A DNA stretch of 64,000 bases from Roseimicrobium gellanilyticum (GTDB taxonomy: Bacteria > Verrucomicrobiota > Verrucomicrobiia > Verrucomicrobiales > Verrucomicrobiaceae): contig NZ_QNRR01000006.1 in the NCBI RefSeq assembly GCF_003315205.1, positions 310,001-374,000 of the forward strand, in the 5' to 3' direction. The notes under the pieces were generated by a model. The model worked only from the letters and a program-made list of their open reading frames with translations, had not been told where the DNA came from and searched no databases. A program made the translations under genes and the position numbers. Shown one piece after another: positions 54,670 through 63,900 of the stretch (the stretch's first letter is position 1; every line of letters starts with the position of its first letter).

Positions 54670-55111
54670 TCAGAAATCACCCAGCATTCGAAGCTGTGAT
54701 GCGAAGAGTGAATCGTGTTTGACGGACGCGCTCATCCACCAGGCAGGGAAGCGCTTCCGTGTCATCGCACTTCGCAGCATCGTATTCCAATGACATCACC
54801 ACGCCGTCCATAGGGAAACTTGTGTGGCGAAGCCACCTTGGACTGCGCGCAGCCTGCTGCCGCTTTCCAGAGTCCACAGCCTGCTGTGGCGATGGTGACA
54901 CTCGCTCCTGGAGTCATGTGTCCTAAGAAACTTGGCGACTTCGTCGCGGTGGGGTGTGCAGCAGGGCTGCACTTCAGGAAAGCGGCAGCAGGCTGCGCGC
55001 AATCCAAGGTGCTTCGCACACAAGTGACCTCAGTCGCGGAGGACGAGTCGTAGCTCACGCTCTCTCAAGCGTGACGCTGCGCTCGACTTCCATGAATGCC
55101 ACCTCCATAGC
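54670..55111. other. Intergenic region with a palindromic element
   Basis: No gene that I can support. The first 150 bp hold a 44-codon minus-strand frame (54677-54811) that ends next to the cyclase start; its reality is doubtful. The rest is the inverted-repeat element at 54827-55017 and a 90-bp tail before the valS end. Confidence 0.5.
54827..55017. repeat. Inverted-repeat element with 42/41-bp arms
   Basis: The arms 54827-54868 and 54977-55017 are reverse complements with one single-base gap and one mismatch (left arm begins GCGAAGCCACCTTGGACTGC). The 108-bp centre contains the hairpin GTGCAGC-AGG-GCTGCAC (54956-54972). There is no transposase. The size and shape suggest a miniature inverted-repeat element or a large intergenic palindrome. 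Confidence 0.8.
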
Positions 55112-57865
55112 TCACCCCAGTGCCTCCAGCATCCCCTTCAGCTTCTCCAACTGCGCCGCCCAATCCGCTTCGCGTTGCTTGTGCTCGTCCAGCACCTTGG
55201 CAGGCACCTTCTTGGCGAAGTTTTCATCCGCGAGCTTGGCGCGCACCTTCTCCAGTTCGGCCTGGGCCTTGGTGAGCTCCTTGGTCACGCGCTGGCGCTC
55301 GGCATCCACATCGATGAGGCCTTCCAGCGGCAGGAAGAGTTCACCCAGTGGCGTGAGCGCGGTGGGTGTGCCTTTCGGTGCCGTGTAGTTGGACTCCGCG
55401 TGGAGCGGCTCCGCATTCAAGAGGATGCGCAGGACTTCGATGTCCGCCTCAGTAAGCGTGGTGTTCGGCTTGAGCACAAAGCGCACGCGCTTGTTACTCG
55501 CGATGTTGTAGGTGCTGCGCAGGTTGCGACCGAGGTTCACGGTCTCGTACTTGTTCGCGGCGGCCTGCTCGTCCTCCGGCAGGATGCCGAAGTGCGCGAG
55601 CTCATCCTCATCCAGCGGCTTCGGCCAGGGGGCGAACATGATGCTCTTGCCGCCCTGGTTCTCCGGCATGTCTTCGTTGAAGCCCATGCCGTGCCACAGC
55701 TCCTCCGTGATGAAGGGCAGGAAGGGATGGAACAGACGCAGCGTGTTGCCGAGCACGAAGTCGATCACCGCAAGCGTGTTCGCCTTGCGCAGCGCATCTT
55801 CGCCCTGCAGGATCGCCTTGCTAGCCTCCACATACCAGTCGCAATACTCGCTCCAGAAGAAGCGGTACAGCGCAGCGGTGGCATCGCTGAAACGATACTC
55901 CTCCAGCGCAGCGCTCACTTCACGGATGGCCGCATTGAGACGCAGTAGGATCCACTTGTCATCATTGCTGAGGTACTCGGGATTGATCTCCTGCTCCGTG
56001 GCGGAAGCCCCATCCTGCGGCTGCTGCATCTGGCGGAAGCGCACGGCGTTCCACAGCTTCGTGCAGAAGTTGCGGCCCAGTTCCACGTTCTTCTCGTCAT
56101 AGACAATGTCAGCACCGAGCGGCGCGCTCTTCATGGTGCCAAAGCGCAAGGCGTCCGCGCCATAGCTGGCGATGAGGTCGAGCGGATCCGGCGAGTTGCC
56201 CAGCGACTTCGAGAGCTTGCGGCCCTGCTTGTCACGGATGATGCCGGTGAAGTACACGTTCTTGAACGGCAGCTCACCCATCCACTCAAAGCCGGCCATA
56301 ATCATGCGGGCCACCCAGAAGAAGATGATGTCCGGTCCCGTCACCAAGTCGGTGGTGGGATAGAATGCTTTCAACGTGGCATTCTTGTCATCCTGCTCAC
56401 CATCCATGTTCCACCCCATGGTGGCAAAGGGCCACAGCCATGAGCTGAACCACGTATCGAACACATCATTATCCTGCACCCAATTTTCCGGATCGGCAGG
56501 CGGCTCCACGCCCACGTGGATCTTGTCACCATAGGAAGCCCACTCAGAAGTCGGCTTGCTGAGGATCTCGGGATGGATGCTCTTGTGGTACCACACGGGC
56601 ACCTGATGTCCCCACCACACCTGGCGCGAAATGCACCAGTCCTGGAGGTTGCCCATCCAGTGGTCGTACACCTTCGCCCAGCGATCGGGGAAGAACTTCA
56701 TCTCGCCACTGGCCACCACGTCGCGTGATTCCTTCTGACTCGGATACTTGAGGAACCACTGCTCGCTCAGGCGGGGCTCGATGGGCACGCCACCGCGCTC
56801 AGAGTAGCCCACGTTGTTCGTGTGCGGCTCCTCCTTCACCATGGCGGCGATTTCGGTCAGAATGGCCACAGCCTTCTTGCGCGCTTCGAATCGCTCCACG
56901 CCGGCCAGGTCCTTGCCCGCGAGTTCATTCATCACGCCATTGGGCTGCATGATGTCGATGATCGGCAGCTTGTGGCGCAGGCCGATTTCATAGTCCGCCT
57001 TGTCATGCGCGGGCGTCACCTTCAGCACGCCGGTACCGAATTCGAAGTCCACGTGCTCATCTCCCACGATGGGAAGCGGGGCCTGATTCTCCACAGGCAG
57101 CGGGCGGCGGATGTGTTTGCCGATGAGATGGGCATAGCGCTCATCCTTCGGGTTCACGGCCACAGCGGTATCGCCGGGAATGGTCTCTGGGCGCGTCGTG
57201 GCGATGGTCAGCCACGTGCCGGGTTCTTCCACCACCTCCACCTTGAAGTAGTACAGGAAGCCCTTCTGCTCCTTCATCTCCACCTCTTCATCGCTCAGCG
57301 CGGTGAGGGCAGCAGGGCACCAGTTCACCATGCGCTTGCCGCGGTAGATGAATCCCTTCTTGTAGAGATCCACGAACACCTTGGAGATGCACTTCGAGTA
57401 GTGCTCATCCATGGTGAAGCGCGTGCGCGACCAGTCGCAGGAGGCACCCAGCGCACGGAGCTGCTGCAGGATGATGCCGCCGTACTTGTCCTTCCATTCC
57501 CAGATCTTGTTCACCAGCGCCTCGCGACCGAGGTCATCGCGATGCTTCATGGCGCCAGCCTTGCGCAGCTCGCGCTCCACCACGTTCTGCGTGGCGATGC
57601 CGGCATGGTCAGTGCCGGGCAGCCAGAGCACTTCCTTGCCCAGCATGCGGGCGCGGCGTGCCAAGATGTCCTGGATGGTGTTGTTCAGCACGTGACCCAG
57701 CGTCAGGATGCCCGTCACGTTCGGCGGGGGGATGACGATGGAGTACGCCGGGCGCTTGTCGCTGACCCGCGCCGGGTCCGCTTCAAAACACTTGTCATCG
57801 AGCCAGCGCTGGTACCAACGCTGTTCCACTTCGCTCGGCGTATACGTCTTGCTGATTTCTGCCAT
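55112..57865 (-). CDS. valS: Valyl-tRNA synthetase
   Basis: Charges tRNA-Val. The 917-residue length is normal. The class I signature HIGH is Thr55-Leu-Gly-His58 in PPPNVTGILTLGHVLN, KMSKS appears as GRKLSKSLGNS near 560. The editing domain (about 190-340) has WLTIATTRPETIPGDTAVAV. The anticodon-binding domain begins near 640, and the C-terminal coiled-coil arm is complete (RVTKELTKAQAELEKVRAKL). ATG 57865 (MAEISKTYTP) is the family-like start; an in-frame ATG 15 bp upstream is possible. Confidence 0.97.
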   Translation of the reverse strand: MAEISKTYTPSEVEQRWYQRWLDDKCFEADPARVSDKRPAYSIVIPPPNVTGILTLGHVLNNTIQDILARRARMLGKEVLWLPGTDHAGIATQNVVERELRKAGAMKHRDDLGREALVNKIWEWKDKYGGIILQQLRALGASCDWSRTRFTMDEHYSKCISKVFVDLYKKGFIYRGKRMVNWCPAALTALSDEEVEMKEQKGFLYYFKVEVVEEPGTWLTIATTRPETIPGDTAVAVNPKDERYAHLIGKHIRRPLPVENQAPLPIVGDEHVDFEFGTGVLKVTPAHDKADYEIGLRHKLPIIDIMQPNGVMNELAGKDLAGVERFEARKKAVAILTEIAAMVKEEPHTNNVGYSERGGVPIEPRLSEQWFLKYPSQKESRDVVASGEMKFFPDRWAKVYDHWMGNLQDWCISRQVWWGHQVPVWYHKSIHPEILSKPTSEWASYGDKIHVGVEPPADPENWVQDNDVFDTWFSSWLWPFATMGWNMDGEQDDKNATLKAFYPTTDLVTGPDIIFFWVARMIMAGFEWMGELPFKNVYFTGIIRDKQGRKLSKSLGNSPDPLDLIASYGADALRFGTMKSAPLGADIVYDEKNVELGRNFCTKLWNAVRFRQMQQPQDGASATEQEINPEYLSNDDKWILLRLNAAIREVSAALEEYRFSDATAALYRFFWSEYCDWYVEASKAILQGEDALRKANTLAVIDFVLGNTLRLFHPFLPFITEELWHGMGFNEDMPENQGGKSIMFAPWPKPLDEDELAHFGILPEDEQAAANKYETVNLGRNLRSTYNIASNKRVRFVLKPNTTLTEADIEVLRILLNAEPLHAESNYTAPKGTPTALTPLGELFLPLEGLIDVDAERQRVTKELTKAQAELEKVRAKLADENFAKKVPAKVLDEHKQREADWAAQLEKLKGMLEALG

Positions 57866-57948
57866 AGGGGCGCACAGCATGCATCGTGTGGCCCTGTTTG
57901 CAAATGGCGGAAGGTCCTCCGTGCGTTGGGCAGCCTGCTCTTAGGTGC

Positions 57949-58665
57949 TTACTCTGGGCGTCCCGGAGGGCCGGACGGCCGCTTCTTTCCCTCGGGCTTC
58001 CGGGCGGCGATCGGCGTGAGCGGCGAGTCATCACTCGGAGGTGGCTGGGCACCATTCTGGTCGTAGATCAGCCCCTTGTCGCGGTCCAGAGCAATGAAGG
58101 GCGAGCAAAGGAACGCCTCCTCGAGGGAGAAATTGGGCACCCGGAAGGTCTTGCCCGCGAAAGGGCCCACGGCAGGCGTCATGCCCGCCAGCACTTCTTC
58201 CACCAGCCTGTCCCGGGACTTGCCCCGCCAGTCCACTCCGGCGGAGGCGGCGGAGTTGAACACGGAAACGATGGATTGCGCATTCCACTGCTTGTACCGG
58301 CGTTCATCGTTGAGTTGCTGTGCCAGCTCTTCGGCATTTTCCCGGGACTCATGCAAGTTCGCAAAGGCCTCCCGCATCTCCTCCATCCAGCGCACCTGCG
58401 CGCGGCAGTTTTGTTCAATGAGGCGTCTCTCCTCATGGCGCTGATTCTGAATCGACTGGATGACTGTGGCCTGCTTTTCCAACGCCGTCGCATGGGCAAC
58501 CGAGTTGGCCTCGAGTTGCTTGCGCAGCTGATGGTTTTCCCACCACTGGGAACCAATCGCGGTGAGCGCAATCAGGCAGGCTATCGAAGGCCAGACGAAC
58601 GCCGTCCCCGACTCGTCACGCCGTGACCAGGGGGTTCGTTCGTTGCCTCGTGCAAAGGGGGTCAT
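57949..58665 (-). CDS. Membrane-anchored coiled-coil protein of unknown function
   Basis: A 238-residue protein with one N-terminal transmembrane helix at about 24-42 (FVWPSIACLIALTAIGSQWW) and a coiled coil at about 45-125 (LRKQLEANSVAHATALEKQA, RHEERRLIEQNCRAQVRWME). The C-terminal part has DWRGKSRDRLVEEVLAGMTP and a Pro/Lys-rich tail. I do not recognise a family. It is 83 bp upstream of valS in the same direction and divergent from the DUF2167 gene. Confidence 0.68.
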   Translation of the reverse strand: MTPFARGNERTPWSRRDESGTAFVWPSIACLIALTAIGSQWWENHQLRKQLEANSVAHATALEKQATVIQSIQNQRHEERRLIEQNCRAQVRWMEEMREAFANLHESRENAEELAQQLNDERRYKQWNAQSIVSVFNSAASAGVDWRGKSRDRLVEEVLAGMTPAVGPFAGKTFRVPNFSLEEAFLCSPFIALDRDKGLIYDQNGAQPPPSDDSPLTPIAARKPEGKKRPSGPPGRPE

Positions 58666-58899
58666 GAAAAAGCAGTATAAAAATTTCTGCCCTCACGAAG
58701 GGGGCCTCAATTGAAAGTATCTTCAAACACAGGACAGGCAGCAGCGAGCCGGGCCCGCAATTCCGAGGTCGCCAGGCACTCTGCAACACCGGGCGTGGCC
58801 CTTGGCAAAGCTTCCCATTTCTTCATTCGCCAAACACAAATTCCGGATCATGATGTGCGCCCGACCCTGTCCGCTCCGTTTTTCCTTATTCGATTTGTT

Positions 58900-59826
58900 A
58901 TGAAAACGTATCTTCACGCGACCTTTCTGGCGCTGGGCCTTGCTGCAGCGGTTCCTTTTGTCCAGGCGCAGACGCCATCTCCCTCCGATGACAGCGTCAA
59001 AGTCGAGACTGGGGCATCTGAAGTAAACGATGACTTCAAGAAGTTAGGCGCGCAGACTGAAGGAACCGGAAAAATCGGCCACCATGCTGAGATCGAAATT
59101 CCGGAAGGTTACGTGTTTTTCCCCTCAAAAGGTGCCCAAGAGCTCATGAAGCGCTCTGGAAACCTCGTGAATGGCACTGAAGATGGCCTAATCATAAGTG
59201 ATGGGAAAGGCTGGTCGGTACTCTTCGAGTTCAAGAATGACGGCTACGTGAAGGATGATGACAAAGACGAACTCAATGCAGACAAGATGCTCAAAGCGAT
59301 TCATGAGAATGAACCTGCGATGAACGAGAGGCTCAAAGAGGCAGGACTGCCTGCCCAGCATACTGTCGGGTTTGCGGTGCCTCCCAAGTACAATGAGAAG
59401 ACCAACAACCTGGAATGGGCCACTCGATTTACCACGGAAGGCTCCCCGGGTGAATATGTGAACTACAATACACGTTTGCTGGGCCGAAAAGGTGTCATGG
59501 AGGCGACCCTCATGGTGGACCCGGACAAGCTTGAAGCGTCCCTACCTGATTATCAGAAACTGCTCACGGGATATCGCTTTGTGCAAGGCGAGACCTACGC
59601 AGAATACAGACAAGGTGACAAACTCGCCTCTTACACCATTGGCGGGTTGGTAGTAGGTGGCGGGGCCTTTGCTGCTGCGAAGATGGGCCTCTTTGCCAAG
59701 TTCTTTGCGGTTCTCGCGAAGGGCGGCAAGGCTGTCTTCGCCGGTATTGCGGTGGTGGTGGCTGTCATTGGGAAATTCGTTGGCAAGCTCTTTGGCCGTC
59801 GTGACCAATCTCAGTTCAATCAGTAG
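58900..59826 (+). CDS. DUF2167 membrane-anchored protein
   Basis: A 308-residue exported protein. Signal peptide MKTYLHATFLALGLAAAVPF, cleavage near VQAQ. DUF2167 follows: IEIPEGYVFFPSKGAQELMK, GWSVLFEFKNDGYVKDDDKD, MLKAIHENEPAMNERLKEAG, LEWATRFTTEGSPGEYVNYN and a C-terminal helix region (YTIGGLVVGGGAFAAAKMGL, AVFAGIAVVVAVIGKFVGKL). Function of the family is unknown; it is found in many proteobacteria and Verrucomicrobia. The ATG at 58900 is chosen over a TTG 189 bp upstream because of the signal peptide. Confidence 0.88.
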   Translation: MKTYLHATFLALGLAAAVPFVQAQTPSPSDDSVKVETGASEVNDDFKKLGAQTEGTGKIGHHAEIEIPEGYVFFPSKGAQELMKRSGNLVNGTEDGLIISDGKGWSVLFEFKNDGYVKDDDKDELNADKMLKAIHENEPAMNERLKEAGLPAQHTVGFAVPPKYNEKTNNLEWATRFTTEGSPGEYVNYNTRLLGRKGVMEATLMVDPDKLEASLPDYQKLLTGYRFVQGETYAEYRQGDKLASYTIGGLVVGGGAFAAAKMGLFAKFFAVLAKGGKAVFAGIAVVVAVIGKFVGKLFGRRDQSQFNQ

Positions 59827-59900
59827 GCGCAGACGGGAGTTGATAGCCTGACGCGGGTCTGGTTTATCTTTGGCGTTTAACTGCGTAAGGACTTCACTGC

Positions 59901-59949
59901 CGTCAGGCCGGAGGCCTAACGCCCACTGTCGGGCTAAAAGCCTAACCTC
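59901..59949 (-). repeat. Two-hairpin intergenic element, copy B (inverted)
   Basis: Reverse-oriented copy of the element at 52262-52311. Hairpins: CGTCAGGCC-GGA-GGCCTAACG (59901-59921) and GTCGGGCT-AAA-AGCCTAAC (59928-59946). It lies 74 bp downstream of the DUF2167 stop and 57 bp before the next gene. Confidence 0.8.
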
Positions 59950-60006
59950 TTGAGCATCTTTGTGCGCTGGCATGAACCACCCCAAACCTGAAGGCGAATC
60001 ACGAAA

Positions 60007-61104
60007 ATGACGGACGGGCAACTCGTCATCGTCCTCCTGCTCGCCTTCCTGGTCTATGAAAGCCTGTGGTGGCTGCCGTCGCGTGGCTGGCTGTTCCAAC
60101 GGGGATTCACGGGAACGTGGAGTCCTCGCCGGCCGTGGTCCCTCTTTGGGAGAAAGGGTGGTGGCATTGCCGAAGTTCGTGGGATGGGCACCCATGTGGT
60201 GGCCGCGGGCTGGCCGTGCGTCCCCCATGAGCATGGGCTCTGCTACTGGGAAGATGAAGGCGGTTCCGGGGTGCACATTCCCTGGGAACAGGTGAAGGTG
60301 GGTGCGGAGGGTGCCGTGCTGCGGCTCGCGCCTGGGCATCGGGTACGCTGCATCCATGCCACCAGTGCCATGGCCTGGGCCAAGCTGGTGCATGCCTGGA
60401 CGAGCCAGACTCAATCAGAAAGAGAGGCGTCCTTTCTGGAGCGGGCTGGTGCGTTGTTGGACAGTGCTGCGCTGACGGAAGCGGCAGCCGCGAATCACAA
60501 ACTCACCAAGCACCTGAGCATCCAGGGCGGCACCATCCTCATGTGGACCTTCCTCGTGGTGCCACTCACGTACTGGCGCTATGGCGACCACATCATCACG
60601 CTGATTGTGGTGGGGTTGTTGTTCCTGCACATGTTCATCCAAGCGTTTCTCCTGTTTCGCATGGTGCGCCGGAATCAGGCCCTGAGAAAGGATGCCTTCG
60701 TCCATGTGATGGGCACAATGATGCTGCCAGGTGTCTCTATCCGCGCGAACTCCTGGGCGTGTGCGCAGCTTTCACCGGAAGCGCATCCGCTGGCGGCTCT
60801 TTTGGAGTGGGAGGGCAAGTCAAGCGCGGAACTTTTGCAGCACGCCAAGCGCTGCTGGCGTGAGGCACGGTGGCCGATTGGGAACTTCTCCACGCGCCCG
60901 TGGAATGGACCCGAGGTGGAGGCGTTGCGTGCGTTCCTCTCTGCGCATGAGGAAATCACGCCTGCGGTTTTGGAGTCACCTCCGGCGGCACAGGAAGGTT
61001 GTACCCAGTGGTGCCCGCGTTGCCTCACACAGTACCATGAAGCTTCCAAGGAATGCAGTGACTGCGCTGGTGTGACGCTGCTGCCGCTGCGGCGGGAGGA
61101 GTAG
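60007..61104 (+). CDS. Membrane protein with C-terminal zinc ribbon
   Basis: A 365-residue protein. One helix near the N-terminus (LVIVLLLAFLVYESLWWLP), a PH-like or beta domain (about 35-140), and two helices at about 178-225 (ILMWTFLVVPLTYWRYG, ITLIVVGLLFLHMFIQAFLL). At the end CTQWCPRCLTQYHEASKECS, then DC, forms a zinc ribbon with two CxxC pairs (CPRC and CSDC). No family recognised. It stands alone after the repeat element. Confidence 0.7.
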   Translation: MTDGQLVIVLLLAFLVYESLWWLPSRGWLFQRGFTGTWSPRRPWSLFGRKGGGIAEVRGMGTHVVAAGWPCVPHEHGLCYWEDEGGSGVHIPWEQVKVGAEGAVLRLAPGHRVRCIHATSAMAWAKLVHAWTSQTQSEREASFLERAGALLDSAALTEAAAANHKLTKHLSIQGGTILMWTFLVVPLTYWRYGDHIITLIVVGLLFLHMFIQAFLLFRMVRRNQALRKDAFVHVMGTMMLPGVSIRANSWACAQLSPEAHPLAALLEWEGKSSAELLQHAKRCWREARWPIGNFSTRPWNGPEVEALRAFLSAHEEITPAVLESPPAAQEGCTQWCPRCLTQYHEASKECSDCAGVTLLPLRREE

Positions 61105-61512
61105 CGCGGGGTCGACTTTCTGCGTGAGCATGCGAAAATGGGGCAAGCTCGATGGAGGTCCCATCACCACGGTGCCCCTTTCCGGCGTGCCCTCCGGGAC
61201 GCCATGATTTTCTTGTGGGTGATCCGGTGGTTGCGGTCGCTGAGGCTCCCTTCACCGACCGGCTACCGTTCCGCGCTCCCTCCGGGAGCAAATTTCGAGG
61301 CGCGGAAGGGTTCAGCGTGGAGATGTGTTTTGTTTGGAAGCTCTAGTCAGCTCCTATGGAACAAGTGCCCCGATCCTTGGTGAAGGCTACGTGGCGGAGA
61401 TTCGTATCGCCTTGTCTCCACTCGAAGCGGTATGCTTCTGGATGGAACATCATGCAACCACAACCTCTGGATGCGGTTTCATGAAGTGATAGAACCCACC
61501 CGCCCCAGGCTC
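61105..61512. other. Non-coding spacer with two small hairpins
   Basis: No supportable gene in 408 bp. Two hairpins share the core CCCTCCGGG: GGCGT(G)CCC-TCC-GGGACGCC at 61184-61203 and GCTCCC-TCC-GGGAGC at 61275-61289. Short open frames in this stretch have no family features. The sequence reads like degenerate intergenic repeat material. Confidence 0.5.
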
Positions 61513-62187
61513 ATGAAACTCTCCTCCCTGTACGCCTCTTCTGCCTCGCGCCGCCACTTTTTGCGCGCGCTGTCCCTCAGTGCCGCAGGGCTTTGGACGC
61601 CGGGTGTATTTGCCGAAGCGCTGACACTGACACCTCGGGCCACCGAGGGGCCCTTCTACCCGGACAAGCTGCCCCTGGATCAGGACAATGATCTCATCAT
61701 CCTGAAGGACAGCACCACTCCCGCCGTGGGTGAGATCACCTATCTCAGCGGTCGCGTGCTGGATCCAAAGGGTAACCCGCTAAAGAACGCCGTGGTGGAA
61801 ATCTGGCAATGCGATGCGAGCGGCGTGTATCTGCACAGTCGCAGTGGAGGCAATGTGGAAAAACGAGATCGGAATTTCCAGGGCTTTGGCAGGTTTGAGA
61901 CGGACAGCAAAGGCGGCTATCTCTTCCGCACCATCAAGCCCGTGCCCTATCCCGGTCGCACGCCACACATCCACATGAAGGTGAAACTGCGCGACAAGGA
62001 ACTGCTCACCACTCAGATATACGTCAAAGGCTATGCGCAGAACGAACGAGACGGCATCTGGAAGAGACTTCCAGAAGGCGCCGTGCGTGATTCGGTGACC
62101 GTACCCTTCACATCCAAGTCCGGCGGCAAGGCCGGTGAGCTGGAAGCCAAGTGCGATATCGTGGTAGGACTGACGCCGGCGGAGTAG
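61513..62187 (+). CDS. Exported intradiol ring-cleavage dioxygenase-like protein
   Basis: A 224-residue protein of the catechol/protocatechuate intradiol dioxygenase fold, which cleaves a diol ring between its hydroxyls using Fe(III). Iron ligands fit: Tyr in ASGVYLHS, Tyr in VPYPGRTPHIHMKV, and the two His of HIH. Other landmarks are RATEGPFYPDKL and LSGRVLDPKGNPLKNAVVEI. The N-terminus has a Tat-like signal (SRRHFLRALSLSAAGLW), so it acts outside the cytoplasm. ATG 61513 is used because upstream codons would bury that signal. Isolated, with no aromatic-degradation neighbours. Confidence 0.85.
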   Translation: MKLSSLYASSASRRHFLRALSLSAAGLWTPGVFAEALTLTPRATEGPFYPDKLPLDQDNDLIILKDSTTPAVGEITYLSGRVLDPKGNPLKNAVVEIWQCDASGVYLHSRSGGNVEKRDRNFQGFGRFETDSKGGYLFRTIKPVPYPGRTPHIHMKVKLRDKELLTTQIYVKGYAQNERDGIWKRLPEGAVRDSVTVPFTSKSGGKAGELEAKCDIVVGLTPAE

Positions 62188-62282
62188 AGGTCTCGCGTTC
62201 TCTGGACCGAAGGGTCATTCGGCGCGGAAGTAGTGAAAGCATTTTTGCGTGACGCCACGAGCGTTGGTCGGTAGCGTCGCGC

Positions 62283-63800
62283 ATGAAATGGCGAAGAAAG
62301 CTCCTGCTGGCGATCGCATTGCTGTTCGCGAGCCTTGGCATGCTGATGCTGCTCGTGCATGTGCGAGGCCTGCGCATGTGGGAAGATTACTGCGCCCAAG
62401 TCAGGGCTGCTGGCGACCCCGTTAGGCTGGAAGATGTCATCCCCGCTTCGGTGCCGGACGCTGAAAATGTAGCCATGGCGGAGATTTTCCGGGAGCTTTT
62501 CCAGGACGAATCATCCGCGCGTCTGGCAAAGAATTCTCTGGCCTCCGTCTATCGCCGGTCCTCTGACGATGAGCTGATAAGCACACCTACAGGGTGGTTA
62601 GTACGCGGAGAAGACAGATATGTCCGTGAGTGGCTGGAATTTTTGAAGGGACTCGAAAAGGAATCTTCCAGGTCGAAGCCCACTACATTGGAACCTCCAT
62701 TGTCTCTCAGTCCAAACAAGGAACTCCAACTAAGGCTCAGGCAATATGATTCTTTGTGGGATGAGCTCAGCGTAGCAGTGCGGCGTCCGTATTGCAGGTG
62801 GCCATTGGAATATCAAGAGGGAGCCCGAATGAAGAGCCCCCACAACAGCAGCGTCATCAAACTCGCCCCCCTGCTGAAGGCGCGACTTACTGCCCACGCG
62901 GCATGCGACGACACATCCCAGTATGTCCGGGATCTGACCACGGCATTCTCATTGTCCCGACACCTCTCGAATACTCAGATGTCCATGTTGTCGACTCTGG
63001 TGGCCAATACTTTTTGGAACACTACTCTGAATACCATGCAACGCACGGCTGGCGCGGTGACCCTGAGCGATGCTGAACTCGCGATGATTCAAGAGCATGC
63101 ATCGGTGCAAGCACTCCAAGGACTATTGCAGGCACTCAAGAAAGATCAGGTCCTCTCCACCGACACGCTTCTCAACATCAACGTCAATGAACTGGCGTCC
63201 CTTCTCGATGGCGACTTCGGCAGCATGCTGTCTGGTCAATCCGAACGACTGCAGAAATTGCAGGCAACGCTGATCCTGAGCCGCCCTTCGGGGTGGAGGT
63301 TGGGAGAGTTGGCAGCCCGCCACCGGGAATCGCGAACATTGTGGAAACAATCGGTTTCGCATGATTTCCAGTATATCCAAACCGGAAGCCTTGAAGCCAT
63401 TCGCAATCGCAGCCTACAGTTGGAAGAGAATTCCCGGTGGCTTTCCTATGATAGCATGTTTGCCCTGGCGGAGATCGTTACGCCAAGAATGTTTGAACGA
63501 GCCGCACAGGTACAAGCCAGTTCAAATGCTGCGGTGCTTTGGTGTGCTGTGGAGCGATATCGGCTAAGGTATGAGCGCCTGCCAGATTCGCTGGAAACAC
63601 TGGCACCTGAATTTGTGAAAAAAGTCCCAGTGGACCCCATGCACGGAGGACCCATGCGGTATCTGAAGACGAAAAGCGGAGGCTATCTCATCTATTCCAT
63701 AGGTCCTAACGGAATCGATGATGGAGGGCAAGGTTCTGGCAGCACTCGTGACCTTGACTGGGTGTGGGCATCAGGCCCGGGACTGGCGCAAAATGATTGA
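62283..63800 (+). CDS. Single-span membrane protein of unknown function, pseudopilin-like C-terminus
   Basis: A 505-residue protein anchored by an N-terminal helix (LLLAIALLFASLGMLMLLVH). Most of it is helical (for example NVAMAEIFRELFQDESSARL, DLTTAFSLSRHLSNTQMSML). The C-terminal 70 residues resemble the tail of type II secretion pseudopilins: RLRYERLPDSLETLAPEFVK, then VPVDPMHGGPMRYLKTKSGG, YLIYSIGPNGIDDGGQGSGS. Such proteins are common in Verrucomicrobia but uncharacterised. It starts 95 bp after the dioxygenase. Confidence 0.75.
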   Translation: MKWRRKLLLAIALLFASLGMLMLLVHVRGLRMWEDYCAQVRAAGDPVRLEDVIPASVPDAENVAMAEIFRELFQDESSARLAKNSLASVYRRSSDDELISTPTGWLVRGEDRYVREWLEFLKGLEKESSRSKPTTLEPPLSLSPNKELQLRLRQYDSLWDELSVAVRRPYCRWPLEYQEGARMKSPHNSSVIKLAPLLKARLTAHAACDDTSQYVRDLTTAFSLSRHLSNTQMSMLSTLVANTFWNTTLNTMQRTAGAVTLSDAELAMIQEHASVQALQGLLQALKKDQVLSTDTLLNINVNELASLLDGDFGSMLSGQSERLQKLQATLILSRPSGWRLGELAARHRESRTLWKQSVSHDFQYIQTGSLEAIRNRSLQLEENSRWLSYDSMFALAEIVTPRMFERAAQVQASSNAAVLWCAVERYRLRYERLPDSLETLAPEFVKKVPVDPMHGGPMRYLKTKSGGYLIYSIGPNGIDDGGQGSGSTRDLDWVWASGPGLAQND

Positions 63801-63843
63801 GCCGAACTTCTCAATCACGAAGTCAGACCCAAGAAAACAGAAA

Positions 63844-63867
63844 ATGGCGGGTTGGAAAACCCGCCAT
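63844..63867. terminator. Bidirectional hairpin terminator
   Basis: A perfect 10-bp stem, ATGGCGGGTT (63844-63853) and AACCCGCCAT (63858-63867), with loop GGAA. On the minus strand it is followed by a T-rich stretch, so it suits the gene ending at 63901; it also lies 44 bp after the plus-strand stop. Confidence 0.8.
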
Positions 63868-63900
63868 ACGCTGTCCGGTCGGGCGACCCGACTTCCTCAA

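Noticed and set aside
54677-54811. 44-codon minus-strand frame just before the terpene-cyclase-like gene
   Set aside because: Its end lies next to the cyclase start, which would suit a leader or upstream gene, but the 44 residues show no family feature and no ribosome site; cannot be supported from one sequence.
54820-55053. 77-codon plus-strand and 98-codon minus-strand frames in the inverted-repeat element
   Set aside because: Both strands are open because the arms are reverse complements; their translations share CAQPAAAF and AAAGCAQSK words for that reason alone.
56822-58066. 414-codon plus-strand frame across valS
   Set aside because: Shadow of valS codons; the valS frame has full synthetase motifs.
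61132-61383. Short open frames in the spacer before the dioxygenase
   Set aside because: Arg/Ser/Pro-rich, overlapping in several frames, containing hairpin repeats; no evidence of coding.
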